A program made the translations under genes and the position numbers. This document shows, piece after piece, positions 1 through 9,130 of a stretch of DNA of 64,000 nt. This DNA is from Allopusillimonas ginsengisoli (GTDB lineage: Bacteria; Pseudomonadota; Gammaproteobacteria; Burkholderiales; Burkholderiaceae_B). The DNA lies in NCBI GenBank assembly GCA_005239165.1, contig RAPG01000007.1:1-64000 (forward strand), given 5' to 3'. How positions within the stretch are numbered: position 1 is the first letter of the stretch; each line of letters starts with the position of its first letter. A model generated the notes under the pieces. That model was given only the letters and a program-made list of their open reading frames with translations. It ran no database searches and had not been told where the DNA came from.

Positions 1-1
1 T

Positions 2-841
2 CGGCCACCTCGCTTAAACGGGTTGGCTTATTTTAATTGGGATCAGGCGACCAGTGAAGCGTTTTCACACAGCCTCGATCGTTTGCGTCCACAGCTTCCG
101 GTTGCCGGTGCACATCAGGATATGTTGCGTCTAGCCCGGTTCATTGAGGGCTGTGCGAGTGTGCTTACTGACATAACGGTCACGCTAGACTCTCATCAGC
201 ACGTCGGGATAGAGCGCCCGGCCTTCTGGGTACAAAAGAACGGAGAGCCAGTCGCACCGTTTACGAAAATTCTGGCGCCTGACGTGCGGGCGGGTGAGTA
301 CCGGCCTCGCAATCGTGATTTGTCCGAGCGCGTGCTCGCGTATCTGGACAGCCTTGAGGCGCAGGGGCGATATACCCACATGGTGTGGCCGGCGCATTGT
401 GAAATTGGCAGCTGGGGCCACAACGTACATGCAGAGGTGCGGCGTGCCTATAACCTCTGGGAGATCCAAACCCAGTCACAGGTACACAAGGTAATGAAGG
501 GCACAAACCCATTGACTGAACACTACAGCGCCATCAGGGCAGAGGTGGTCGATCCCGATGACCCGGCTACAGGGCTGAACCACGCGTTGCTTGCGCGGCT
601 AAGCCTCAGCGATATGCTGATTATTGCCGGCGAGGCGGGCAGTCATTGCGCCAAGGCGACCACCGAGCATTTGCTCGAGTACTTGCCGATTGCAAGGCCG
701 GAATGCATGGTGTTGCTCACTGACTGCATGAGTCCGGTGATGGGGTTTGAGTCTGAGTATCAGGCGTTTATTGATGGGATGCACAAGAAAGGCCTGCGCA
801 TGGCCAATTCGGTTGAATTGGCGCATGCGCTCGGGGCGTAA
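2..841 (+). CDS. Cysteine hydrolase, isochorismatase/nicotinamidase-like (5' end outside window)
   Basis: The frame is open from base 2 with no stop upstream, so the true start probably lies left of the window; the first internal start is TTG at 23. The protein resembles the large nicotinamidase-like cysteine hydrolases. It has a PAHCEIGSWGHNV stretch, which matches the substrate and zinc region of that family, and a C-terminal SHCAKATTEHLL segment that would carry the nucleophilic cysteine. These enzymes are cytoplasmic and hydrolyse amides such as nicotinamide. The substrate here cannot be told. The next gene is convergent, so this is the end of a transcript whose promoter is not visible. 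Confidence 0.75.
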   Translation, partial: RPPRLNGLAYFNWDQATSEAFSHSLDRLRPQLPVAGAHQDMLRLARFIEGCASVLTDITVTLDSHQHVGIERPAFWVQKNGEPVAPFTKILAPDVRAGEYRPRNRDLSERVLAYLDSLEAQGRYTHMVWPAHCEIGSWGHNVHAEVRRAYNLWEIQTQSQVHKVMKGTNPLTEHYSAIRAEVVDPDDPATGLNHALLARLSLSDMLIIAGEAGSHCAKATTEHLLEYLPIARPECMVLLTDCMSPVMGFESEYQAFIDGMHKKGLRMANSVELAHALGA

Positions 842-857
842 CCTGGGCATTGCCAGC

Positions 858-885
858 GTGCCTGTCATAGTAAATGAGCAGGCAC
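858..885. terminator. Terminator-like hairpin between convergent genes
   Basis: GTGCCTGTCAT and ATGAGCAGGCAC can pair with one bulged G around a short loop. The hairpin sits between the hydrolase stop (841) and the CsbD-like stop (924). There is no clear T run on either side, so a bidirectional terminator is only a guess from structure and position. Confidence 0.4.
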
Positions 886-923
886 ACTATTGCGCTACCG
901 GGTGATGCGAAGATTGGGTCAGG

Positions 924-1106
924 CTATTTTTTGTGTGCGTCTTTAATCGCCTCTTTAGCGTCACCCACCTTACGTTGCGCGGTACCCACGTTTTTTTCAA
1001 CGTTGCCTTTAAGCTCAGTGCTGTGATCGCCGGTTGCCTTGCCCACGGCTTCCTTGACGGTGCCCTTAACCTCTTTGCCTGCGCCCTTGACTTGGTCTTT
1101 GTTCAT
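924..1106 (-). CDS. CsbD family stress-response protein
   Basis: This small hydrophilic protein of 60 residues begins MNKDQVKGAGKEVKGTVKEA and repeats the K-G-x-V-K-E/GKATGD pattern of the CsbD family (UPF0337). Family members are induced by general stress in many bacteria, but their molecular role is unknown. I chose the ATG at 1106 because a GGAAG ribosome binding site precedes it; a longer frame to 1166 adds 20 residues unlike the family. It is monocistronic between the convergent hydrolase and the terC-like gene. Confidence 0.85.
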   Translation of the reverse strand: MNKDQVKGAGKEVKGTVKEAVGKATGDHSTELKGNVEKNVGTAQRKVGDAKEAIKDAHKK

Positions 1107-1308
1107 GATGAGGCTTCCTGTTAAAACATGGCCTGACGGCTCCGGATGGTGCCGTTGTCTTCCCATGTAGCAGCCTCATAGCATTTTGTGTGCCCAACGC
1201 CCTGTGGCCAGCTCTTTTTGGTGTCAGACGCTGAGCGGCGGGCATGCCGCATTTGTGATCAGGCCGCCCCGCCGTGAGGCAGGGCAGTGGTCTACAGGCC
1301 GGTTTTGG

Positions 1309-2025
1309 CTAGTGGCTGGCTGTCGCGGCCGCTGATGCGCGTTTGCGAGATGCAAACCAGCGTCCCAACAGTACGATAAGAAGCGCGCCAGTAATTTCGG
1401 CGGCAATCTTGACGGTACTGGTAGGCTCGCCAAAGCGTTCGACGATTGCAATGTCGGTAATCAGCATGCCACCTGCGATCCAGCCGAGTAGCGCAGCACC
1501 AAATGTGACCACCAGGGGAAAACGGTCAATAAGCTTGAGGACCAGTGTGCTGCCCCAGACAATGATTGGCACGCTGATGATCAGGCCAAAGGCCACTAGC
1601 GCGATCTGGTGATCGGCGTGTGCGGCTTGTGCGGCACCGGCAATGGCAATGACGTTGTCAAGGCTCATGACGAAGTCGGCGATGATAATGGTTTTGATTG
1701 CCGATATGATAGAAGCGCCGCCTTTAATATTGCCGTGCTCATCGTCTTCTGGAATAAGCAGCTTGACGCCAACCCAAAACAGCAGCACGGCGCCCACGAC
1801 CTTGAGGTAGGGGATGCTTAGCAGGGTGAGGGCAAAGGCGATCAGCACCACGCGCAGGCCAATTGCGCCCGCAGTACCCCACAAAATGCCTTGCATGCGC
1901 TGTTTTTGTGGCAAGTTGCGACAAGCCAGGGCAATGACAACCGCATTATCGCCGCCCAGCAGGATGTCAATCAGTATGATCTGGAAGACGGCACTCCAGC
2001 TCAGAGTTTGTAGTAGTTCAAGCAT
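1309..2025 (-). CDS. TerC/YjbE family integral membrane protein, probable manganese exporter
   Basis: The 238-residue protein has about seven hydrophobic segments and two paired acidic motifs, LLGGDNAVVIALA near residue 25 and VMSLDNVIAIAG near residue 120. This GDNA/LDN pairing is typical of TerC/YjbE proteins. Members such as Alx and YkoY are linked to manganese efflux at the inner membrane and are often controlled by manganese riboswitches. The leader of this gene contains such a riboswitch (2186-2326), which strongly supports a role in Mn homeostasis. A TAGGGTAGCTG sequence precedes the ATG. The C-terminal RKRASAAATASH tail is cytoplasmic-like and not conserved. Confidence 0.88.
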   Translation of the reverse strand: MLELLQTLSWSAVFQIILIDILLGGDNAVVIALACRNLPQKQRMQGILWGTAGAIGLRVVLIAFALTLLSIPYLKVVGAVLLFWVGVKLLIPEDDEHGNIKGGASIISAIKTIIIADFVMSLDNVIAIAGAAQAAHADHQIALVAFGLIISVPIIVWGSTLVLKLIDRFPLVVTFGAALLGWIAGGMLITDIAIVERFGEPTSTVKIAAEITGALLIVLLGRWFASRKRASAAATASH

Positions 2026-2153
2026 CAGCTACCCTAAAATAGAAATTAAGCGTATTTATGGAGGTGGATCTGGCCGGCCAGAAAGCCTGCTTGAATGGCG
2101 CCTGGGCTAAAAGGGCGTACAGAAAACGCCGAAAAGCCCGCGCAAACGCAGAA

Positions 2154-2182
2154 ATGGCCTGATCCTAAAGGACACAGGCCAT
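2154..2182 (-). terminator. Expression-platform hairpin in the riboswitch leader
   Basis: On the minus strand ATGGCCTG and CAGGCCAT form a perfect 8-bp stem around a 13-nt loop. The hairpin lies between the riboswitch core and the terC-like start and is followed by a TTTC/GTTT-rich stretch. It could be the terminator or anti-terminator through which the riboswitch acts. The run of U is weak, so the mechanism is not settled. Confidence 0.45.
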
Positions 2183-2185
2183 ATC

Positions 2186-2326
2186 ACTAACGGAGTACGC
2201 ACCTTGCCCTTGTTGGCAAGGTCTTGCTTGCAACACCGTGGTGTTGCCCGGGCACCGGGAGTTTGCAAGTGGTTTGCAAACGGCCGTATTGACGACGCCG
2301 CGGAAAGGTAAGCTACTCCCCTTGAT
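2186..2326 (-). promoter_or_regulatory. yybP-ykoY (manganese) riboswitch
   Basis: On the minus strand the leader has AGGGGAGTAGCTTACC, then GTCGTCAATACGGCC, then GCAAGACCTTGCC, and closes with GCGTACTCC. The opening GGGAGTA pairs with the closing TACTCC as the P1 helix. The CGUCA and GCAAGACCUUGCC elements match conserved loops of the yybP-ykoY family. RNAs of this family sense Mn2+ and raise expression of exporters. It sits directly upstream of the terC/yjbE-like gene and just downstream of a good promoter. Confidence 0.85.
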
Positions 2327-2333
2327 GGACGTA

Positions 2334-2361
2334 AGTATATGCACCTGACCGGCGAAGTCAA
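2334..2361 (-). promoter_or_regulatory. Sigma-70-type promoter of the riboswitch-terC transcript
   Basis: On the minus strand TTGACT (2356-2361) and TATACT (2334-2339) are separated by 16 bp, close to the -35/-10 consensus. Transcription would start just before the riboswitch, giving a leader of about 300 nt. Confidence 0.7.
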
Positions 2362-2371
2362 GAAGTTTCGG

Positions 2372-2390
2372 CGTGCCGCAAAGCGGCACG
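2372..2390. terminator. Hairpin after the MFS gene
   Basis: CGTGCCGC-AAA-GCGGCACG is a perfect 8-bp inverted repeat with a 3-nt loop, 5 bp downstream of the MFS stop. No T tract follows on the minus strand, so termination is plausible but not proven by sequence. Confidence 0.45.
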
Positions 2391-2395
2391 TATGG

Positions 2396-3745
2396 CTATA
2401 CGCGTCGGATACGCACGCGGCGGTTGATGTGCAGGGCGATTAGCGTGCAGACCGACCCGGACAGCAAATAAAGGCTTATGGCACCCAGCCCGAACTCAAG
2501 CGACAGGCCCAAAGCAACCAGTGGGGCGAAGGCGGCGCCAATCAGCCAGGCCAGGTCGGTGGTGAGTGCTGCGCCTGTGTAGCGACACCGTGGCATAAAG
2601 TTGGCGGTTGCCGTACCCGACGCCTGACCATAAGAAAGCCCAAGCAGGGCAAAGCCAACCAGAATAAAGGCGTCTTGTGCGACTGTTCCGCCCGACAATA
2701 GCCAGGGCGATGCAACGGCGAAAATACCGATCAGTACGGCGCTGAGCGCCAGAGTGAAGCGTCGACCCAGGCGGTCGGCAATAAGGCCTGAAACAAACAT
2801 GGCAACGATGCCTATCGCTGCGCCGACCAATTGGATGGTCAGTACATCTGCCACACCCTGGCTGTGGTTGAGAACAATCCAGCTCAGCGGGAAAATTGTC
2901 ACCAAATGGAAAAGTGCATAGCTGGCCAGCGAGGCGAAGGCGCCAATGAACAAGTTATAGCCTTGGGTCTGCAGCATTTCCAGCGTACCAATTGGCTTGA
3001 GTTCACGTTCTTCAAGCAGATGGGTGTATTCACTGGCAAGTACCAGTCGCAGACGTGCAAACAGGCCTACAACATTGACGGCAAAGGCGACATAAAAGGG
3101 AAAACGCCAGCCCCAGCTGAGAAAATCAGCGGTTGACAGCCGGGAGTACAAATACAGGAACAGCGCGCCCGCCACCAGAAAACCCAGAGGCGCCGCCAGT
3201 TGTCCCAGCATGGCGTACCACCCGCGTTTGCTTGAGGGTGCGTTCAACGCCAGCAGCGAGGGCAGACCGTCCCAGGAGCCACCATAGGCGACGCCTTGCA
3301 AGCTGCGGAAAACAGCCAGCAGGGCGATGGCCAGACCCCCAGACGTGGCATAAGAAGGCAAAAAGGCAATGCCCGCCGTGGCCGTACCCAGTAAAAACAG
3401 GGCAATGGTCAGTTTGACGCCACGCCCCCAGCGCTTTTGTATGTGCATGAACAGCGTCGTACCAAAAGGCCGGAGCACAAACGCCAGCGCAAAAATGGCA
3501 AAGGCATACATAGTGCCCGTTACGGCGTCAGCAAAGGGAAAGAACACCTGCGGGAACACCAGCACCGAAGCGATGCCGTAGGTGAAAAAATCAAAAAACT
3601 CTGACGTGCGGCCTATGATGACGCCCACGGCGACATCTCCGGGGGTAACGGCTTCATGGCCTGCTTGCTCACGTGAGACGCGAGCACGTTCGTCACGCCG
3701 GGCACGGGCGCCGGGAAGAGGGGAGTGCAGGACTTGGTCAGTCAT
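2396..3745 (-). CDS. MFS transporter, metabolite:H+ symporter (ProP/shikimate-like)
   Basis: The 449-residue protein has 12 predicted membrane segments and family loop motifs. These include GRTSEFFDFFTYG at the start of helix 1, RPFGTTLFMHIQKRWGRG between helices 2 and 3, and SGLIADRLGRRF after helix 6 or 7. This pattern fits the metabolite:H+ symporter branch that carries organic acids or osmolytes. The substrate is unknown. I chose ATG 3745 because AAGGA precedes it; a longer frame to 3868 adds a non-membrane extension of 41 residues. It is divergent from cyoA, and the shared 193-bp region contains a striking dyad (3815-3869). Confidence 0.82.
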   Translation of the reverse strand: MTDQVLHSPLPGARARRDERARVSREQAGHEAVTPGDVAVGVIIGRTSEFFDFFTYGIASVLVFPQVFFPFADAVTGTMYAFAIFALAFVLRPFGTTLFMHIQKRWGRGVKLTIALFLLGTATAGIAFLPSYATSGGLAIALLAVFRSLQGVAYGGSWDGLPSLLALNAPSSKRGWYAMLGQLAAPLGFLVAGALFLYLYSRLSTADFLSWGWRFPFYVAFAVNVVGLFARLRLVLASEYTHLLEERELKPIGTLEMLQTQGYNLFIGAFASLASYALFHLVTIFPLSWIVLNHSQGVADVLTIQLVGAAIGIVAMFVSGLIADRLGRRFTLALSAVLIGIFAVASPWLLSGGTVAQDAFILVGFALLGLSYGQASGTATANFMPRCRYTGAALTTDLAWLIGAAFAPLVALGLSLEFGLGAISLYLLSGSVCTLIALHINRRVRIRRV

Positions 3746-3814
3746 AGTAATCGGTCCTTCTTGTGCGGCAATAATGTGAAGTTTGAAGCATCTCACTACG
3801 GGAAATGCAGCGCT

Positions 3815-3869
3815 ATTGGACAAAACCCGATATCGTTGCTGCGCTGCGGGGTAGGACAAAATGTCCAAT
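3815..3869. promoter_or_regulatory. Operator-like dyad between the MFS gene and cyoA
   Basis: ATTGGACA (3815-3822) is repeated in inverted orientation as TGTCCAAT (3862-3869). The right arm is part of a tight palindrome GGACA-AAA-TGTCC (3854-3866). The left arm also reads TTGGACAAAA, so the element is a direct plus inverted array of one half site. It is well placed to bind a dimeric regulator of either divergent gene. The protein is unknown. Confidence 0.45.
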
Positions 3870-3938
3870 TCCCATTGACGCCGTTCGAATTTATAGTACG
3901 CCCTTTCGCCGGGCTACAGTATTTTCAGCGTCAGGGCC

Positions 3939-5024
3939 ATGATTCGTATCAATGTTTTAAAGCTTGCAGCTATATCTGTTCTTGCACTTCTGTTGACAGG
4001 CTGCAACGCAGTGCTGCTCAATCCGTCAGGCGATATCGCCGTGCAGCAGCGCAACCTCATCTATGTGGCAACCGGCCTCATGCTTATTGTGATTGTGCCG
4101 GTCATCATCGCCACGGTTGTGTTTGCCTGGCGCTACCGCTCATCCAATACCGCCGCTCGCTACGACCCAGAGTGGCACCATTCCACCAAGCTCGAGCTGG
4201 TGATCTGGTCTGTGCCACTCATGATCATCATCGCCCTCGGTAGCGTTACCTGGGTCAGCACGCACTTGCTCGACCCGTACCGTCCCCTAGACAGAATCGA
4301 TGCAAACCGTCCGGTGCCGCACGACATGCAGCCGCTTACGGTTGAGGTCGTGGCGCTAGACTGGAAATGGCTGTTTATTTACCCCGAATACGGCATAGCC
4401 ACGGTCAACGAATTGGCCGCGCCGGTTGACCGGCCCATACAGTTCAAAATCACCGCCTCCTCGGTTATGAACTCGTTCTTCATCCCCGCGCTGGCCGGGC
4501 AAATTTACGCCATGGCGGGCATGGAGACCAAACTGCATGCAGTCATCAACCGGGCGGGTGTGTACCAGGGTATTTCGTCCAACTACAGTGGCGCAGGTTT
4601 TTCGGGCATGAACTTCAAGTTCCACGGCCTTGATGATGCAGCCTTCGATCAGTGGGTCGCTCAAAACCGTCAGTCAGGCAGCACCCTTGACCGCAGCAGC
4701 TATCTGAAGCTTGAGCAGCCCAGCCAGAAAGAACCCGTGCGCCGTTACGCCAGCGTTGACCCGGGCCTCTACGACGCCATACTCAATCGCTGCGTACAGC
4801 CTGGCACGGTTTGCATGCGCGACATCATGCATATAGATGCGCATGGCGGGGGTGGCCTCGACGGCCTGCACAAGCCGGGGCTGCCAGTGGCGGGCAAGCC
4901 GGGCGCTTCCGGTCGGCTATCCCTGTCTGGCGACTACATCGGTGAGCTGTGCTCATTCGGCGAGGCGGCGGCGCTGGCCCAGGCCGCATCAGCTGCCGGC
5001 ATGTCTTTATTCGTTCCGCGTTAA
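3939..5024 (+). CDS. cyoA: Cytochrome o ubiquinol oxidase subunit II
   Basis: This 361-residue lipoprotein starts with a signal peptide ending in the lipobox LLTGC (Cys22). Two membrane helices follow, near residues 40-62 and 88-110, then a periplasmic cupredoxin-like domain. The stretch VVALDWKWLFIYPEYGIATV and MNSFFIPALAGQIYAM match CyoA. The domain lacks the Cys/His CuA ligands of cytochrome c oxidases, as expected for a quinol oxidase. The C-terminal tail is Gly/Leu/Pro-rich and variable. The gene opens the cyo operon, about 110 bp before cyoB. Confidence 0.93.
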   Translation: MIRINVLKLAAISVLALLLTGCNAVLLNPSGDIAVQQRNLIYVATGLMLIVIVPVIIATVVFAWRYRSSNTAARYDPEWHHSTKLELVIWSVPLMIIIALGSVTWVSTHLLDPYRPLDRIDANRPVPHDMQPLTVEVVALDWKWLFIYPEYGIATVNELAAPVDRPIQFKITASSVMNSFFIPALAGQIYAMAGMETKLHAVINRAGVYQGISSNYSGAGFSGMNFKFHGLDDAAFDQWVAQNRQSGSTLDRSSYLKLEQPSQKEPVRRYASVDPGLYDAILNRCVQPGTVCMRDIMHIDAHGGGGLDGLHKPGLPVAGKPGASGRLSLSGDYIGELCSFGEAAALAQAASAAGMSLFVPR

Positions 5025-5137
5025 GGCCGGCGCGCGCCTGACGCAACGGTGCGCGGGCGGGGGTGTACCTCTCGCCGTTCGCGCTACTGCATATTGCTAA
5101 CCCATTGCCCTGTGGCAATACCTCTTGTAAAAACACA

Positions 5138-7129
5138 ATGGACCTGCAAAAACTGGTTTTCGGTCGCCTTGGCTGGGACGCAATTCCTCTGCACGAACCC
5201 ATACTTGTCGCCACCTTCGCGGCTGTGGTGCTCGGTGGCCTCGCCCTGGCTTACCTGATCACACGCTATCGTCTGTGGGGGTATTTGTGGCACGACTGGA
5301 TCACCAGCATCGATCACAAAAAAATCGGCATCATGTACATGATTCTGGGGGTGGTCATGCTGCTACGTGGCTTTGCCGACGCGCTCATGATGCGCATACA
5401 GCAAGCCATTGCATTCGGTGACGCCACGGGTTATTTACCCCCACATCATTACGATCAGATTTTTACCGCGCACGGCGTCATCATGATTTTCTTTGTGGCC
5501 ATGCCTTTGGTCACAGGCCTCATGAACTATCTCGTGCCGCTACAAATCGGCGCACGAGACGTGGCATTTCCGTTTCTCAACAACTTCAGTTTCTGGATGA
5601 CCACCAGCGGGGCTGTGCTGGTCATGATGTCGCTGTTTGTGGGTGAGTTCGCCAAAACCGGCTGGCTGGCCTACCCGCCGCTTTCAGGGATCGAGTTCAG
5701 TCCCGACGTTGGCATGGACTACTACATCTGGGCCTTGCAGATAGCAGGGGTTGGTACCTTGCTGTCTGGCATCAATCTGGTCGTCACCATCGTGAAAATG
5801 CGTGCTCCGGGCATGACCATGATGAAGATGCCGGTGTTCACCTGGACGGCGCTGTGCACCAACGTGCTCATCATTATTTCGTTTCCGGTGCTTACGGCCA
5901 CTCTGGCGCTGCTGGGCATGGATCGTTACGTGGGCACCCAGTTCTTTACCAATGATCTGGGCGGCAATCCCATGATGTATGTAAACCTGATCTGGATCTG
6001 GGGTCACCCAGAGGTTTACATTCTCATACTGCCGCTGTTCGGCGTGTTCTCAGAGATTGTGCCTACCTTCTGCCGCAAGCGGTTGTTTGGCTACGCCTCC
6101 ATGGTGTATGCCACGGTCGTCATCACCGTCCTCTCTTATCTGGTGTGGCTGCATCACTTCTTTACGATGGGGTCGGGCGCAAGCGTCAATTCGTTCTTTG
6201 GCATTACCACCATGATTATCTCCATCCCCACAGGGGCCAAGATATTCAACTGGTTGTTCACCATGTACCGGGGCCGCATACGGTTTGAGCTTCCCATGAT
6301 GTGGACGATGGCCTTCATGATTACCTTTGTTATCGGGGGCATGACGGGTGTGTTATTGGCCGTGCCGCCTGCTGATTTTGTGCTGCACAACAGTCTCTTT
6401 CTGATTGCGCATTTTCACAACGTGATCATAGGCGGCGTCGTGTTCGGCCTGTTTGCGGCGATCAACTACTGGTATCCCAAGGCCTTTGGCTATCATCTTG
6501 ACACCTATTGGGGCAAATGGTCGTTCTGGTTCTGGGTTGTGGGCTTTTACGTTGCCTTCATGCCGCTTTATGTGCTGGGCCTCATGGGCATTACGCGTCG
6601 GGTCAGCCATTTTGAGGATGTCTCATTGCAGATCTGGTTCCAGGTTGCCGCCTTTGGTGCCGTGCTTATTGCCCTGGGCATTGCGTGCTTTCTGGTCCAG
6701 CTGGTGGTCAGCTACCTGCGCCGTGATTCGCTACGCGATCACACGGGTGATCCCTGGAACGCCCGCACGCTTGAATGGTCTACGTCGTCGCCCCCGCCTG
6801 ACTACAACTTTGCCTTTACCCCTCGGGTACACAGCCTTGATGCCTGGTGGCACATGAAGCAAATGGGCTTCAAGCGACCAGAAACCGGCTTTATAGCCGT
6901 GCACATGCCCAAAAACACGGGTGCCGGTTTTATTATTGCGGCCCTGTGCACGGTATGCGGCTTTGCGCTCATCTGGCGCATGTGGCCGCTGACCATAGCT
7001 TCGTTCGCGGCAGTAGTGGCTTATTCCATTTATCACTCGTTCAACTACAAGCGTGACTTCCACATCCCCGCCGATGAGGTGGCCCGCGTAGAAGATGCGC
7101 GTACTTTGCAGCTTGCCCATCATGTCTGA
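5138..7129 (+). CDS. cyoB: Cytochrome o ubiquinol oxidase subunit I
   Basis: This 663-residue heme-copper oxidase subunit is essentially full length for CyoB. The quinol-site region [15 protein letters not shown] and [11 protein letters not shown] are present. So are the copper and heme ligands [11 protein letters not shown] (His-Tyr crosslink), [11 protein letters not shown] and HFHNVIIGG, and the K-channel lysine in PTGAKIFNW. It reduces O2 to water and pumps protons in the inner membrane. I chose ATG 5138 ([13 protein letters not shown]) because it matches the family start; the frame is open further upstream to 5063. The stop overlaps cyoC by 8 bp, indicating tight coupling. Confidence 0.95.
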   Translation: MDLQKLVFGRLGWDAIPLHEPILVATFAAVVLGGLALAYLITRYRLWGYLWHDWITSIDHKKIGIMYMILGVVMLLRGFADALMMRIQQAIAFGDATGYLPPHHYDQIFTAHGVIMIFFVAMPLVTGLMNYLVPLQIGARDVAFPFLNNFSFWMTTSGAVLVMMSLFVGEFAKTGWLAYPPLSGIEFSPDVGMDYYIWALQIAGVGTLLSGINLVVTIVKMRAPGMTMMKMPVFTWTALCTNVLIIISFPVLTATLALLGMDRYVGTQFFTNDLGGNPMMYVNLIWIWGHPEVYILILPLFGVFSEIVPTFCRKRLFGYASMVYATVVITVLSYLVWLHHFFTMGSGASVNSFFGITTMIISIPTGAKIFNWLFTMYRGRIRFELPMMWTMAFMITFVIGGMTGVLLAVPPADFVLHNSLFLIAHFHNVIIGGVVFGLFAAINYWYPKAFGYHLDTYWGKWSFWFWVVGFYVAFMPLYVLGLMGITRRVSHFEDVSLQIWFQVAAFGAVLIALGIACFLVQLVVSYLRRDSLRDHTGDPWNARTLEWSTSSPPPDYNFAFTPRVHSLDAWWHMKQMGFKRPETGFIAVHMPKNTGAGFIIAALCTVCGFALIWRMWPLTIASFAAVVAYSIYHSFNYKRDFHIPADEVARVEDARTLQLAHHV

Positions 7130-7829
7130 TACACATTTGCTACATCAACCCGGTCTGGCTGGAGCAGGCGTCCGCGAGTCGGGCTCCGGGCCCATTCATG
7201 TGTCGCACCCGACTGCAGGTAGTTCCGCCAGTGCCATAGACACACCCGACTTCCTGGTCAAAGAAGCACACCACCCCCAGAACGGTACGCTGCTGGGGTT
7301 CTGGATCTACCTCATGAGCGACTGCCTGGTCTTTGCCGCGTTGTTCGCCGTGTACGCGGTGCAGGGGCGAAGCTATGCAGGTGGTCCGTCGGGGGCTGAT
7401 CTGTTTGATCTGTCACTGGTGGCCGTCAACACAGCCATGCTGTTGCTGTCATCCATTACCTATGGCTTTGCCGTGCTTAAAATGCAGCAGAACCATGTGC
7501 GGGGCACCATAGGGTGGTTACTGGTCACGGGCCTGTTTGGCCTTGCATTTCTGGGCCTGGAGCTATACGAATTCCACCACCTAATCCATCTTGGGGCGGG
7601 GCCGCAGCGCAGCGCCTTTTTGTCGGCCTTCTTTACCCTTGTGGGTACGCACGGCCTGCACGTCACCTTCGGCATTATCTGGCTGATCACACTGGTGTTT
7701 CAAATTAAGCGCCATGGTCTCATCCCCGAAAATCGTCGCCGCATCATGTGTCTGTCCATGTTCTGGCATTTTCTTGATGTGGTCTGGATCGGCGTGTTTA
7801 CTTTTGTCTATCTCATGGGGGTGCTGTAA
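7122..7829 (+). CDS. cyoC: Cytochrome o ubiquinol oxidase subunit III
   Basis: The 235-residue protein has a hydrophilic N terminus of about 50 residues, then five hydrophobic segments typical of oxidase subunit [23 protein letters not shown], the ELYEFHHLI segment, and [18 protein letters not shown] are hallmark CyoC sequences. It stabilises the bo3 complex in the inner membrane. The ATG at 7122 lies inside the end of cyoB, and its TAA overlaps the cyoD ATG by one base. The N-terminal extension is longer than in E. coli CyoC. Confidence 0.93.
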   Translation: MSDTHLLHQPGLAGAGVRESGSGPIHVSHPTAGSSASAIDTPDFLVKEAHHPQNGTLLGFWIYLMSDCLVFAALFAVYAVQGRSYAGGPSGADLFDLSLVAVNTAMLLLSSITYGFAVLKMQQNHVRGTIGWLLVTGLFGLAFLGLELYEFHHLIHLGAGPQRSAFLSAFFTLVGTHGLHVTFGIIWLITLVFQIKRHGLIPENRRRIMCLSMFWHFLDVVWIGVFTFVYLMGVL

Positions 7830-8263
7830 TGAGCACAATCCGGTCTGCTGAGCTTGTTAATGCCCACGGTGCTGCTTCGGCGCATGATGGCGGCCATCAG
7901 GGCCATGATGAACATGATCATCACGACGACGGGCATGCACCGAGTACGTTTCGCGGTTACATGACGGGGTTTGTGCTGGCGGTTATTCTTACCGCCATTC
8001 CGTTCTGGCTGGTCATGCAGGGCGTCATTCAATCAGCGTCCACCACGGCCCTGGTCATTCTTGCTTTGGGGGCAGTTCAGATTGTTGTGCACATGGTTTA
8101 TTTTCTGCACATGAACTCGCGCTCCGAAGGTGGCTGGACATTGCTGGCACTTATTTTCAGCATTATTTTCGTGGTGATCATTCTCGCTGGCTCAATGTGG
8201 GTGATGTACCATATGAACACCAACATGATGCCGGGTTCGCACGACATGCACGGTATGTCGTAG
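7829..8263 (+). CDS. cyoD: Cytochrome o ubiquinol oxidase subunit IV
   Basis: This is a small 144-residue membrane protein with three hydrophobic segments in the last 95 residues. MTGFVLAVILTAIPFWLVM, VQIVVHMVYFLHMN and the final IIFVVIILAGSMWVMYHMN match CyoD. The N-terminal 45 residues are rich in His, Asp and Gly (HDGGHQGHDEHDHHDDGH), longer and more histidine-rich than usual, and could bind metal. The ATG overlaps the cyoC stop. SURF1 follows after 24 bp. No heme O synthase (cyoE) is seen. Confidence 0.9.
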   Translation: MSTIRSAELVNAHGAASAHDGGHQGHDEHDHHDDGHAPSTFRGYMTGFVLAVILTAIPFWLVMQGVIQSASTTALVILALGAVQIVVHMVYFLHMNSRSEGGWTLLALIFSIIFVVIILAGSMWVMYHMNTNMMPGSHDMHGMS

Positions 8264-8287
8264 AGAACCCGACCGGACCCCTGGCTA

Positions 8288-9130
8288 ATGCCACACTCTG
8301 TACCTACCCCATTAAGGGCTTGCGCCCCTTCAGGCACCCCGGCTCGTCGAACCTGGGTGCTTGCGCTATGGGTTGTAATTGCCATTTTGGTTTTCACGTC
8401 GTTCTTCGCTCTGGGTGTGTGGCAGGTGCAGCGCATGTACTGGAAGCACAACCTCATTGCACGTGTCAGTCATCGCATTCATGCGCCGCCAGTGGCTGCG
8501 CCTGCCCCTGAGCAATGGGCGGGCATCACACCACAAAACCACGAGTACCTGCGAGTGCGTCTGCATGGTGTATTTCTTCACCAGTACGAAACCCTGGTAC
8601 AGGCCACCACCGATCTGGGCTCCGGCTACTGGGTGCTGACTCCCCTGCGTCAGGCCGACGACAGCGTGGTGCTGATCAATCGTGGGTTTGTCTTGCCTGA
8701 CCGCCGTAATCCTGCCGCTCGCGGTGCGCCGTCGCCGCAAGGCGAAGTCAGCATTACTGGTCTTCTGCGTATTTCTGAGCCGGCTGGTGGTTTTTTGCGC
8801 CGCAATGACCCGGCGGCGGGGCGCTGGTACTCTCGTGACGTGCAGGCCATCGCAGCGCTTCACGGTCTCACTCCAGTAGCGCCGTATTTTGTCGATGAGC
8901 AGGCTGCGCCCGGCGCTGAACCCGTGGGTGAAATGCATGCGCTGCCCGCCACATGGCCTGTGGCAGGGCTCACCGTGGTGTCGTTTCGCGATACCCATCT
9001 CATTTACGCGATTACCTGGTTTGTGCTGGCGCTCATGGTGGCGTTGGGGGCCGGCTATGTCGGACGCGTCGAGTATGTCGGCCCGCGTGGCGAGCGTCCA
9101 GTTCCGGGCAAGCTTGAAGATCTCGAATGA
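8288..9130 (+). CDS. SURF1 family oxidase assembly protein
   Basis: This 280-residue SURF1-type protein has a membrane helix near residues 24-46 and another near 238-260 that flank a periplasmic domain. The ALGVWQVQRMYWK motif after helix 1, GYWVLTPLR and INRGFVLPD are family signatures. The C-terminal FRDTHLIYAITWFVLALM matches the NxHLxYAxTWF motif. SURF1 proteins help insert heme into terminal oxidases. Its place in a cyo operon suggests service to the bo3 oxidase. It overlaps the sensor kinase start by 4 bp. Confidence 0.9.
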   Translation: MPHSVPTPLRACAPSGTPARRTWVLALWVVIAILVFTSFFALGVWQVQRMYWKHNLIARVSHRIHAPPVAAPAPEQWAGITPQNHEYLRVRLHGVFLHQYETLVQATTDLGSGYWVLTPLRQADDSVVLINRGFVLPDRRNPAARGAPSPQGEVSITGLLRISEPAGGFLRRNDPAAGRWYSRDVQAIAALHGLTPVAPYFVDEQAAPGAEPVGEMHALPATWPVAGLTVVSFRDTHLIYAITWFVLALMVALGAGYVGRVEYVGPRGERPVPGKLEDLE

